From positions 930,001 to 994,000 of the forward strand of contig JAJEBY010000016.1 of the NCBI GenBank assembly GCA_022822305.1: a stretch of 64,000 bases of DNA. Direction: 5' to 3'. How positions within the stretch are numbered: position 1 is the stretch's first letter; each line of letters starts with the position of its first letter. The position numbers were made by a program, and so were the translations under genes. This DNA comes from Anaerolineae bacterium (lineage in GTDB: Bacteria > Chloroflexota > Anaerolineae > Aggregatilineales > Phototrophicaceae). Shown one piece after another: positions 18,620 through 26,170 of this stretch. The notes below the pieces were generated by a model. That model saw only the letters and a program-made list of their open reading frames with translations. It did no database searches and was not told the DNA's origin.

Positions 18620-19864
18620 TTAATACTTCGGCATTTCAGGATCGATCTCGTCCGCCCAGGCCAGGATCCCGCCTTCGACATTGAACATCTTGTCGAGGTC
18701 ATAGCCTATTTCGGACAGGAATGCGATGCTGTCCGCGCTGCGCTTTCCCGAGCGGCAATGCACATAAAGAGTCTTGTCCCTGGGGATTTCCTTCAGAACT
18801 GTTTCTTCCCAGAGCCGGCGGCCGGCCTGAATGCCGTTCTTCGCCAACTGAATGTCCGGTTTGGGAATGCGCAGGGTGCCTTCGATGGCGCTGATATCCC
18901 ATTCGTGCGGATCACGCACATCCACCACCACAACATCTTCGCCATTTTCGAGCGCGGACTTGACATCGTACACATTAACCGTCTGGATCTCTAAATCCTC
19001 GCTATCCTCGACCGCGCTGAACTCGCTATGATCGTGCGCGGGCATGCCGCAAAACTGTTCGTAATCGATCAGTTCAACAGCATCTTTGGGTATTCCGCAG
19101 ACCGGACAATTGGGATCCTTGCGCAGCTTGATCGTTTGGAAACTCATATCCAGCGCGTCATACAGCAGCATGCGACCGATCATCGGTTCACCGATGCCCA
19201 GAAGCAGCTTGATCGCCTCGGTCGCCTGCATGGTGCCGATCGTGCCCGGCAGTATGCCCAAGACGCCACCTTCCGCGCAGCTGGGCACCAATCCCGGCGG
19301 CGGCGGTTCCGGGAACATGCATCGATAGCATGGCCCTTGCTCGGCATAGAACACGCTCAGCTGACCCTCAAAGCGGAAAATACTGCCGTATACATTTGGA
19401 ATCCCCAGTTTGACACAAGCATCGTTGACCAGATAACGCGTCGGAAAATTATCCGTTCCATCGATGACCACATCCCAGTCTTCGCTGAAAAGGCGCAGCG
19501 CGTTATCTGAGGTCAGCGGTTCATCATATTTGACCACGCATATATCCGGGTTGAGATCGAGCATGCGTTCGGCCGCGCTATCGAGCTTCGATTTGCCAAC
19601 CGTGCTCACGCCATGGATGACTTGACGCTGCAGGTTGGTGAAATCTACCACGTCGTAATCGACCAAACCGATGCGTCCGATGCCCGCCGCCGCCAAATAC
19701 AGCGCGAGCGGGCTGCCCAAACCGCCAGTGCCGATCAAGAGCACGCTCGATGCCTTGAGCCGGCGCTGCCCGTCGATGCCAACTTCCGGCATGATCACAT
19801 GACGACTGTAACGCTTCACTTCATCGTTGGTGAGTTCAGCAAGTCGCGCGTGCAATGCTACCAT
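18620..19864 (-). CDS. moeZ: MoeZ-type E1 adenylyltransferase-rhodanese
   Basis: A 414-residue E1-like enzyme that adenylates the C-terminal Gly of a ubiquitin-fold sulfur carrier and then places sulfur on it. The ThiF/MoeB domain (1-265) has the nucleotide motif GTGGLGSP (45-52), zinc ligands Cys179, Cys182, Cys253 and Cys256, and Cys196 in CAEGGVLGILPG. The rhodanese domain (about 295-410) has its persulfide Cys370 in HCRSGKRS. This architecture matches MoeZ of Mycobacterium and human MOCS3. It follows the CysO-like gene with one base between stop and start, with GGAG upstream, so the two are translated together. It probably serves that carrier, though MoaD or ThiS might also be substrates. 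Confidence 0.92.
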   Translation of the reverse strand: MVALHARLAELTNDEVKRYSRHVIMPEVGIDGQRRLKASSVLLIGTGGLGSPLALYLAAAGIGRIGLVDYDVVDFTNLQRQVIHGVSTVGKSKLDSAAERMLDLNPDICVVKYDEPLTSDNALRLFSEDWDVVIDGTDNFPTRYLVNDACVKLGIPNVYGSIFRFEGQLSVFYAEQGPCYRCMFPEPPPPGLVPSCAEGGVLGILPGTIGTMQATEAIKLLLGIGEPMIGRMLLYDALDMSFQTIKLRKDPNCPVCGIPKDAVELIDYEQFCGMPAHDHSEFSAVEDSEDLEIQTVNVYDVKSALENGEDVVVVDVRDPHEWDISAIEGTLRIPKPDIQLAKNGIQAGRRLWEETVLKEIPRDKTLYVHCRSGKRSADSIAFLSEIGYDLDKMFNVEGGILAWADEIDPEMPKY

Positions 19865-19865
19865 T

Positions 19866-20165
19866 TCAGTTCTCCAATTCTGACTGCGAGAGCATTAGAC
19901 CGCCGGCGATGCTGGGAATGATCCTCAAACTGTCGTTGGCATCAATTTCCGTGTCCAATCCCTGCAGGAATCTGATGTCTTCGTCGTCTATAAAAATGTT
20001 CACAAAGCTGCGCAATTCATCGTTGTTGAACAGATGCGTCCGAAGATCCGGGTGCTGCGCTACTAAACTGGCGAGCGCCTCGCCAACGGTATTCCCGTCC
20101 ACGTCGATAGTAGCCTTGTCGGCCGTGTACATTCTCAGCGGCGTCGGTATGCGAATCTGTGCCAT
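19866..20165 (-). CDS. cysO: CysO/MoaD-like ubiquitin-fold sulfur carrier with C-terminal tail
   Basis: A 99-residue beta-grasp protein. The core IRIPTPLRMYT, FVNIFIDDEDIRF and DSLRIIPSIAGG blocks closely resemble mycobacterial CysO as I remember it (FVNIYVNDEDVRF, VTILPAVAGG). CysO carries sulfur as a C-terminal thiocarboxylate for cysteine synthesis. Here the Gly-Gly is at residues 88-89 and is followed by ten more residues, LMLSQSELEN, so the protein cannot be adenylated until the tail is removed. The neighbouring JAMM protease is a fitting processing enzyme. The start ATG is preceded by GGGAG. No cysM-type cysteine synthase is in the window. Confidence 0.85.
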   Translation of the reverse strand: MAQIRIPTPLRMYTADKATIDVDGNTVGEALASLVAQHPDLRTHLFNNDELRSFVNIFIDDEDIRFLQGLDTEIDANDSLRIIPSIAGGLMLSQSELEN

Positions 20166-20275
20166 GCTTTACACTCCCTTTATCTGATGCAACAGCGAGC
20201 CTCTCGTCACTCATTGCCTTTCAGCGTTGCCAGGTCCGCCATATGGAGCAATAGCGGGCGGCTATCCTGACAGCT

Positions 20276-20704
20276 TCACGTGACCTCAAGCGTCAATTGG
20301 TCGAATGCGCCCCGATCGGCACGCAAATTCCATACGCGCATCTCCACCGCCCTGCCCATGGTGACCGATGTGATAACGTAGACGAAATTCGGCAACGCAT
20401 GTTCACGGTCATACTCGGACGGTATGGCGGGCGAATCAGGATGGCTGTGATAATAACCCACCAAGCTGAGGCCGCGCGCCTCCGCTTCGTCTTCCAACCG
20501 CATCCAGTCTTGCGGGCGCATCGCATAGCGGTGATGCTGCTCTTCTAAGGCGAAAACATTTTCCACCTGAATGTTGTCCTCAATGACAGCCGCGCCAGAA
20601 TTGATATGCCCCAGCAAGAATCCTCCGCCCTCATTCGGATACGAACATTCCATCTGGTCGAAGATATTCCTCTGCATTGCGCTCGCCAAACGAACAGACC
20701 GCAT
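20276..20704 (-). CDS. mec: JAMM/Mov34 metalloprotease (Mec-like)
   Basis: A 142-residue zinc isopeptidase of the JAB/MPN+ family. All metal and catalytic residues are present: Glu25 (NEGGGFLLG) and the HxHPx6SxxD signature as His86, His88, Ser96 and Asp99. In mycobacteria the homologue Mec releases cysteine from the CysO-cysteine adduct; in Pseudomonas the related QbsD trims residues after Gly-Gly of its carrier QbsE. Either role fits here. The start at 20704 follows a GAGG and matches the family N-terminus. A longer frame up to 20872 would overlap the terminator hairpin and leader peptide, so it is rejected. A gap of 110 bases separates it from the CysO-like gene. Confidence 0.9.
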   Translation of the reverse strand: MRSVRLASAMQRNIFDQMECSYPNEGGGFLLGHINSGAAVIEDNIQVENVFALEEQHHRYAMRPQDWMRLEDEAEARGLSLVGYYHSHPDSPAIPSEYDREHALPNFVYVITSVTMGRAVEMRVWNLRADRGAFDQLTLEVT

Positions 20705-20733
20705 GAGCCTCAAGTCCTTCTGCGCATAAGCAA

Positions 20734-20761
20734 AAGAGCCAACCGTTTCGCGTTGACTCTT
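20734..20761 (-). terminator. Attenuator terminator upstream of the JAMM gene
   Basis: On the minus strand AAGAGTCAAC (20761-20752) pairs with GTTGGCTCTT (20743-20734), ten base pairs including one G-U, around the loop GCGAAACG. A U-rich run (TTTTGCTT) begins within the 3' arm and continues past it. It lies between the leader peptide and the first structural gene, 30 bases before the JAMM ATG, and no other minus-strand gene upstream would need it. Confidence 0.7.
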
Positions 20762-20823
20762 GTGTTTGCCTGATCCGAATCCGGATTCTGTCGTCAAACA
20801 TTTACTAAGCAAGGTCGAACGCG
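20749..20823 (-). promoter_or_regulatory. Proposed antiterminator of the cysteine attenuator
   Basis: CGCGTTCGAC (20823-20814, leader codons 26-29) can pair with GTCAACGCG (20757-20749), nine base pairs with one bulged C. The second segment is most of the 5' arm and the loop of the terminator, so the two structures exclude each other. The 12-base palindrome GAATCCGGATTC (20788-20777) lies in the intervening loop. A ribosome stalled at the Cys codons would leave the first segment free; one reaching the stop codon would cover it. Confidence 0.6.
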
Positions 20824-20900
20824 GGTCGCCTCCTGCGGCTGCAACAACAACAGGAGCAGATATCGACACCACAACATTGAATCGAGAACATGAACATCAT
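20805..20900 (-). CDS. Cysteine-rich leader peptide
   Basis: A 31-residue open frame (MMFMFSIQCC, then GVDICSCCCC, then SRRRRPAFDLA) with seven Cys codons at positions 9, 10, 15 and 17-20, ending at a TAG 43 bases before the terminator hairpin. The codons for Cys17-Cys20 lie inside a further hairpin, CTCCTG with CAGGAG. A protein function is unlikely. Composition and position are those of a ribosome-stalling leader that senses charged tRNA-Cys. No ribosome binding site precedes the ATG, but the likely promoter places the transcript start within a few bases of it, so translation may be leaderless. Initiation could also use the ATG at codon 2 or 4. Confidence 0.7.
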   Translation of the reverse strand: MMFMFSIQCCGVDICSCCCCSRRRRPAFDLA

Positions 20901-20907
20901 GGACGCA

Positions 20908-20936
20908 AGATTAGCACGGTGACTCAGAATCTGCAA
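20908..20936 (-). promoter_or_regulatory. Possible promoter of the leader and sulfur-carrier operon
   Basis: On the minus strand TTGCAG (20936-20931) and TAATCT (20913-20908) are 17 bases apart, and TGC directly precedes the -10 hexamer. The predicted start of transcription falls at about 20901, at the leader ATG. The -35 match is poor. Confidence 0.35.
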
Positions 20937-21253
20937 CGGCATGTTTTCCGTAGCCCTGGACGCAGTAGTTGCAGGCAACGTTTGTTATAGTGGTTGATTC
21001 TGCCGGTAGCTCCTTAAGCCCGCCGCACATTTTCCAACGAAAGTCATTGAAGGCCACAATAGTGACTGCTATACTTGCAGCTTCAAGATGCTACGAACCA
21101 CTGGTATCGCGCGGTTCCAATGCTTGCGACTTGGTGTCAAGCGAGCAAATGATCGTAGCAATCGCGGCTGCGGAAACTTGGAGGGTTGTCTATTGCCCAT
21201 CCGGCAGCCCTTACATAAGGAAGCTGTTAACTTCGAACAAGGAGAAATCGTAA
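20937..21253. other. Divergent intergenic region with citrate synthase promoter
   Basis: The stretch separates the sulfur-carrier operon from citrate synthase. It holds the citrate synthase promoter (21047-21075). The small open frames in it have no ribosome binding sites or recognisable content, and I see no RNA gene. Confidence 0.5.
21047..21075 (+). promoter_or_regulatory. Citrate synthase promoter
   Basis: TTGAAG (21047-21052) and TATACT (21070-21075) are 17 bases apart, and the -10 box is part of an extended TGCTATACT. The untranslated leader to the ATG at 21254 would be about 170 bases long, which leaves room for regulation. Confidence 0.55.
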
Positions 21254-22390
21254 ATGGCGAATCAAGGTGGCTTGGAGGGAATCGTTGTTGCCGATATTGG
21301 TACAAGCTATATCGATGGCGGCATCGGTGTCTTGACCTACGGCGGCTACGCAATTGAAGATGTCGCTGAACACGCCACTTTTGAAGAGGTCACGTTCCTC
21401 CTGCTCAACGGGCGAGTGCCCAACCAATCCGAGCACGAGCAAATTCGCGCTGCGATCGCCATGAATGCCGCGATTCCCGACGAACTCGTCGATATGATGC
21501 GTTCAATGCCCAGACAAACGCCGGCGATGTCGGTCCTGCGGACGGCCGTTTCGATGCTGGCAGCGTTCGACAAAGATGCCGAGAATCTGACGGACAAGGA
21601 TATGGCCGCGGACAAGGCGCTGCGCTTGACCGGCCAAATCACTACCATTTGCGCAGCCTGGATGCGCATTGCCGGTGGATTGCCGCCTGTCGCCCCGCGG
21701 CCCGATCTTAACCTGGCGCAGAACTTCATCTACATGATGACGGACGCGGAGCCCGACGATACTGCCAGCGCCGCGGTCAATGTTTACCTGGTGCTTCTGG
21801 CCGAGCACGGTATGAACGCAAGTACTTTCGCGACGCGTGTCATCACAGCTACCGGCGCGGATATGCACAGCGCCGTCGTCGGGGGCATTGCGGCGCTCAA
21901 GGGTCCCGCTCATGGCGGCGCCAATGCCGAAGCCATGAAGATGTTCCTCGATATCGGCGAGGTTGATAACGTAGTTCCCTGGTTTGAGAAGCACATCAAG
22001 ACTGGCGAGAGGCGCATTATGGGCATCGGCCATCGCGTCTACAAAGCCAATGATCCGCGCGCGGGCATATTGAAGAGACATGCCGAAGCACTGGCCAACA
22101 GCTCCGGACAGCGCAAATGGTTCGATATCGCCGTCAAGCTCGAAGAGACCGCGCGCGCCGATGACTACTTCATCCAGCGCAATCTTTATCCCAATGTTGA
22201 TTATTATAGCGCCATCGTCCTCTATACCTTGGATCTGGACATCGACATGTTCACGCCGTTGTTTGCTATGTCGCGAATCTCCGGATGGTCCGCGCATATC
22301 ATCGGCCAAATGGGCGGCAGATTGATCCGTCCCAAAGCCAATTATGTCGGCCCGCACGACCTGACGTGGATTCCTCTCGCTGAACGCTGA
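21254..22390 (+). CDS. gltA: Citrate synthase
   Basis: A 378-residue enzyme that condenses acetyl-CoA with oxaloacetate. The catalytic triad is visible as His220 (GPAHGGANAEAM), His260 (GIGHRVYKANDPR) and Asp316 (NVDYYSAIV). The length and the short N-terminus are those of the small archaeal and Gram-positive type citrate synthase rather than the longer E. coli type; 2-methylcitrate synthase belongs to the same branch and cannot be ruled out. AGGAG precedes the ATG. Confidence 0.94.
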   Translation: MANQGGLEGIVVADIGTSYIDGGIGVLTYGGYAIEDVAEHATFEEVTFLLLNGRVPNQSEHEQIRAAIAMNAAIPDELVDMMRSMPRQTPAMSVLRTAVSMLAAFDKDAENLTDKDMAADKALRLTGQITTICAAWMRIAGGLPPVAPRPDLNLAQNFIYMMTDAEPDDTASAAVNVYLVLLAEHGMNASTFATRVITATGADMHSAVVGGIAALKGPAHGGANAEAMKMFLDIGEVDNVVPWFEKHIKTGERRIMGIGHRVYKANDPRAGILKRHAEALANSSGQRKWFDIAVKLEETARADDYFIQRNLYPNVDYYSAIVLYTLDLDIDMFTPLFAMSRISGWSAHIIGQMGGRLIRPKANYVGPHDLTWIPLAER

Positions 22391-22520
22391 TTTCGCGCCT
22401 CCCGCCCAAATCCAATCACCCAGCTAAAGACAACGTCAGTCATGCTGTAAGGGCAGCTGCTTGTGCGCGGGCTGTCGTCTATGCTATGCTCGGCGTAGAA
22501 TGCAGTCCTGAAACACGGTC

Positions 22521-23228
22521 ATGATTCCCTATAAGATCGTCGGCAAAACTGATTTTCGCCCTTACGTCGCCTTCTTTGTGACGGCGACCAACGTGCTTGC
22601 CTTCGTATACGTGTTGCTCTATGCCTTCTTGGGTGGCCTGCCTCTGGAGCAGGTTTATCAGAATTACGTGCTCAACGTCTGCGCGATCAGCCAGCAGAGT
22701 TTACTGGAAACGGTGATCGACGGCTTGCGCAGCATTTTTCTGCACATGAGTTTTGTGCATCTGACTTCCAACATTATTATTTTCTATGTCTTTGGCTCGC
22801 GGATTGAAGAACATCTCGGACGATTAAAATTCCTGGCCTTTTATCTGCTCGCCGGTTTTGGCGGACACTTGGGACACTTCCTGTTTGACGGGGGCCAATG
22901 CGCCGACCCCCTGTACATGATCGGCTCCAGCGGCGCCGTATCGGGTGTTATCGGCGCGTTCCTCTTCCTCTTTCCAACGGCTCGCATCAAATCCAAGATT
23001 ATGTTCCTGAAAGTCTTCGCCTATGATGTCAACGTGCCGGCCTGGATCTATCTGGTTTATTGGTTCTTCATGCAATTCTTCTACCAGGTCGGATCGGTCG
23101 CCCCAAAAATCAATGTGCACTGGGGACACGTTGGCGGCTTCCTGGCCGGTCTGGCGCTGATTTTCCTGATATCGCTATTTGTCGCGCCACCGGATACAAG
23201 AAGTCGATTCGCGACAATCGATGACTGA
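22521..23228 (+). CDS. Rhomboid family intramembrane serine protease (first copy)
   Basis: A 235-residue membrane protein with about six helices. The catalytic dyad is Ser137 in GSSGAVSG and His203 in WGHVGGFLAG. The HMSFVHLTSNIIIF segment is the usual L1/TM2 region. Rhomboids cut transmembrane segments of other proteins near the membrane surface. It is followed after 83 bases by a second rhomboid gene of the same length, clearly a paralogue. The longer L1 region with conserved CAISQQSL is shared with the second copy (CKIGEQSL). Confidence 0.9.
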   Translation: MIPYKIVGKTDFRPYVAFFVTATNVLAFVYVLLYAFLGGLPLEQVYQNYVLNVCAISQQSLLETVIDGLRSIFLHMSFVHLTSNIIIFYVFGSRIEEHLGRLKFLAFYLLAGFGGHLGHFLFDGGQCADPLYMIGSSGAVSGVIGAFLFLFPTARIKSKIMFLKVFAYDVNVPAWIYLVYWFFMQFFYQVGSVAPKINVHWGHVGGFLAGLALIFLISLFVAPPDTRSRFATIDD

Positions 23229-23311
23229 TGCATTGCCCGGCTCGTTTACTTGCGCGAAACTATTGGCTTGTGATAACGTAATGGTGTCAAAGTGGATGAG
23301 AGGGCCGCTCG

Positions 23312-24025
23312 ATGTTTCCCTTGACCATCGTTGGACGCGACAAGTCACTGCCCAAGGCGACAATCGCCATTGCAATCTTGAATATCCTGGTTTTTCTGTG
23401 GGAGCTTTCGATCGACGCCCAAGGCGAAGGATTCTTGAAAGCAGCGCTTCAAAACTATGGACTTGAAGTTTGCAAGATTGGGGAGCAATCTCTCGGCACT
23501 ACCTCTCTTGACACCTTTCGCAGTCTCTTCTTGCATGCCAGTATCGCCCATGTCCTGGGCAATATGTGGTTCCTCTTTTTGTTCGGCGGACTGGTCGAGC
23601 GCTATCTGGGCAGCCTAAAATTCATCGTGGCGTATTTTGCATTTGGCGTTCTGGCGACCTTCGCGCACGTCGTCTTCGGCAATACGGTTTGCACCATCAC
23701 CGACACCGGCGTGGTGATCGGGGCAAGCGGCGCCGTTGCCGGCGTTATGGGTGGATTCTTGTTCCTTCGTCCCAGAGCCAAAGTCAAGACCATGCTGGGA
23801 TTCTTCCGTCCCTTCGTGTGGACAGTCAAGATTCCAGCCTTTGCCTTTTTGGGATACTGGCTATTGGCTGACGCTCTGCAACACATCGGATGGATCGGCG
23901 TGGAAACTGATGTGGCGCACATGGCGCATATCGGCGGATTCTTAGCCGGCCTGGCTACCATGTTTTGCGTAGCCTTTTTCAAGCCAATACCCAAGCCGGA
24001 CCCATTGGAGCACCTCGCCGAGTAA
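23312..24025 (+). CDS. Rhomboid family intramembrane serine protease (second copy)
   Basis: A 237-residue paralogue of the preceding gene, with catalytic Ser139 (GASGAVAG) and His206 (MAHIGGFLAG). The TM2 segment is SIAHVLGNMWFLFLFGG. Both copies keep their active sites, so the pair probably arose by tandem duplication and then diverged. GAGAGGG lies just before the ATG. Substrates are unknown. Confidence 0.9.
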   Translation: MFPLTIVGRDKSLPKATIAIAILNILVFLWELSIDAQGEGFLKAALQNYGLEVCKIGEQSLGTTSLDTFRSLFLHASIAHVLGNMWFLFLFGGLVERYLGSLKFIVAYFAFGVLATFAHVVFGNTVCTITDTGVVIGASGAVAGVMGGFLFLRPRAKVKTMLGFFRPFVWTVKIPAFAFLGYWLLADALQHIGWIGVETDVAHMAHIGGFLAGLATMFCVAFFKPIPKPDPLEHLAE

Positions 24026-24078
24026 ATCTCGGGCGGCCGGGGGCGCTTCTGGCACACGCATCAAGTGCTGCCGCAAGC

Positions 24079-24804
24079 CTAAAGAAACGGAATATACAGG
24101 ATGATCAGGTTGGCGACGATCTGACACATCCATGATGCCGCCAAGCCGTTGCGCTCGCGTACGTATACGAAGGTCATGTTCATCAACAGCAGCACAATTA
24201 CCAGCACAAAAGTTACGGCAACAAGTTGAGTGACCGTCTGCCACATCACCGGAAAGAACAGCACCATATTCCAGACAGTGGCCAGTATTCCTACAATCCA
24301 GAAGGGCAACTGACGTTGGAGCAGACCGCGGAAAAACAAGGTTTCGGACATTGGCATGACGAAGACGAGGAAAGCCAACAGGCTGCCTGGCGACATGTCC
24401 ACAAACAATTCCGCTGTGGCAGGTTCCAGAATCGCCTGTCGCAAGACGACCATGAATGGGATACCCAGCATTAGCCCGTAAAGCACGCCCCATCCGATGT
24501 TCTCCGGCCGCTCGCTGCCAATGCGATCCATGTGGCCAAGCAGCCAGGTCAACACGCTGACGCCGGAGAGGGCGCCCCAGGCCAATGTATAGCGAAGGTC
24601 GGCATTATCCGGCAGCAAGGGCGTCAATCCGATGCTCAAGGCGGCTGCAATCATGAATCCGAAGATCGGATCGCTTGTCGGTCCGCGAGCCGGACTGCCG
24701 ACATCATCACCCGCCCCTCGCGAGCGATTCATTCGTTGCGGTCGATCCTCACGCGCTGGACGGCTGCTTGCTTCGGCGGCCTCGCCCAAAGAATCGTCGC
24801 TCAT
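24079..24804 (-). CDS. CPBP-like membrane protein, degenerate active site
   Basis: A 241-residue protein with a polar N-terminus of about 45 residues and roughly six to seven membrane helices. The sequence ETLFFRG (residues 154-160) corresponds to motif 1 of CPBP (CAAX/bacteriocin-processing) metalloproteases, normally EExxFRG, with the second Glu replaced by Thr155. The expected FxxxH of motif 2 is not seen; NMVLFF stands in its place. It is probably inactive as a protease or has another role. It overlaps the end of threonine aldolase by four bases (ATGA), so the two are co-translated. Confidence 0.72.
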   Translation of the reverse strand: MSDDSLGEAAEASSRPAREDRPQRMNRSRGAGDDVGSPARGPTSDPIFGFMIAAALSIGLTPLLPDNADLRYTLAWGALSGVSVLTWLLGHMDRIGSERPENIGWGVLYGLMLGIPFMVVLRQAILEPATAELFVDMSPGSLLAFLVFVMPMSETLFFRGLLQRQLPFWIVGILATVWNMVLFFPVMWQTVTQLVAVTFVLVIVLLLMNMTFVYVRERNGLAASWMCQIVANLIILYIPFL

Positions 24805-25841
24805 GACAAAACTGAACTCACCGCTGCTACAACTTTTTCTATGACTTTCTTGTCAATCCAATAGTGTGTACGCATGCGGACGTGTTTTTCTCCGCGCGAA
24901 TACGGGGACATGAAAATGTTGTATTCGGCGCGCAAACTGCCAACAAACGCATCGACCGACAATTTCGCCCGTTGACTCAAGGAAAAGACGACAAAATTCG
25001 TATTCTGACTCTCGATATTGATGTCGGGGATTTCGCTCAGTCCTTCGGCCAACAGCATGGCATGCTCATGGTCCTCATGCAAGCGATCCTTCATTTCATG
25101 CAGCGCGATCAAACCCGCGGCGGCCAAGATCCCAGCCTGCCGCAGCGATCCTCCCAGCGCCTTGCGGGCGCGGCGCGCGCGGCGGATGAAATCATGCGAT
25201 CCCATCAGGATTGAGCCAGCGGGCGCGCACAAACCTTTCGACAGGCAAAACGTGACCGAATGCGCTCCCGCCGCCAATTCCTTGACGTCTACGCCATAGG
25301 CTGCAGCCGCATTAAAGATGCGCGCGCCATCAATATGCAAGATCAGGCCTTTGTTTCGCGCGAACTCGGCGACCGCTGTCGTATATGCGGCGGAAATCGG
25401 CATGCCGCCGGCAGCATTGTGCGTGTTTTCCAGCCCAATCAAGCGCGTAACGGGTTTATGCTCATCATCCGGATAGATCGCCTTTTCGATATCATCGAGG
25501 CAGAGCGTGCCGTCGGCCTGCACCGGTACAGTGCGCGGAAGGATCCCGCCGATCTGGGCCATCCCGCCCTGCTCAAATTCATAGATATGCGAGAGGTCGC
25601 CCACGATGATGGAGTCTCCGCGCTGGCAATGCGACATCAACGCGCACAGATTTCCCTGCGTCCCGCTAGTGACGAAGACAGCCGCTTCCATTCCGAAGAT
25701 CTCGGCGGCATCGGCCTCAAGCTGGTTCACAGTCGGATCGTCGCGATAAACATCGTCGCCGACCCGCGCCTTCGCCATGGCCTCGCGCATTGCAACCGTC
25801 GGATGGGAGACGGTATCACTTCTGAGATCAATATATTCCAT
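24801..25841 (-). CDS. ltaE: L-threonine aldolase (low specificity)
   Basis: A 346-residue PLP enzyme that splits threonine or allo-threonine into glycine and acetaldehyde. The PLP lysine is Lys202 in SVTFCLSKGLCAPAGS. The N-terminal LRSDTVSHPT, VGDDVYRDDPTV, LENTHN and HIDGARIFNAA blocks are characteristic. AAAGG precedes the ATG at 25841. It is the first gene of a two-gene operon with the CPBP-like protein. Confidence 0.94.
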   Translation of the reverse strand: MEYIDLRSDTVSHPTVAMREAMAKARVGDDVYRDDPTVNQLEADAAEIFGMEAAVFVTSGTQGNLCALMSHCQRGDSIIVGDLSHIYEFEQGGMAQIGGILPRTVPVQADGTLCLDDIEKAIYPDDEHKPVTRLIGLENTHNAAGGMPISAAYTTAVAEFARNKGLILHIDGARIFNAAAAYGVDVKELAAGAHSVTFCLSKGLCAPAGSILMGSHDFIRRARRARKALGGSLRQAGILAAAGLIALHEMKDRLHEDHEHAMLLAEGLSEIPDINIESQNTNFVVFSLSQRAKLSVDAFVGSLRAEYNIFMSPYSRGEKHVRMRTHYWIDKKVIEKVVAAVSSVLS

Positions 25842-26170
25842 GCGAGATCCTTTAGTTGCGCTGCCCGATTGACGCTTTGATACTAGTCAGAAACAAGCAT
25901 GAAGGCAATAGCCAAAGCCTCTGCAGCGGCACTGGCCCAGTGGCCGGTTTCAATAGCGCGATCGCGGCGCTGCTGCTTCGCCTCAATGCTAAAACTGTGG
26001 TAAGGTCAAACCATTGTCGGTCACCCGATTGCGGGCTTCCGTGTCGGGGAGATTGGCGCGCATTATGCGTCAGCGGCAGCGTAAATTCGCGCAAGACGCC
26101 CGGCTAAAACTGCGACAGACAAAAGGCAAACTGTTCACACTGAATTTAGATGCGCTAGCGGGAGACATGG
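25842..26170. other. Divergent intergenic region, no gene seen
   Basis: The region between threonine aldolase and the P-type ATPase shows several TGCTAAAAC or TAG-type hexamers but no complete promoter that I trust. No open frame has a ribosome binding site or recognisable content. A GGGAG at 26160-26164 serves the ATPase start. Confidence 0.4.

Noticed and set aside
20705-20872. N-terminal extension of the JAMM protease (198-residue frame to 20872)
   Set aside because: The added residues do not match the family, run through the terminator hairpin and overlap the Cys-rich leader in another frame. The ATG at 20704 has a GAGG and the normal N-terminus.
21503-22357. 284-codon minus-strand frame inside citrate synthase
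   Set aside because: It is antisense to an enzyme with a complete active site; composition is that of a shadow frame.
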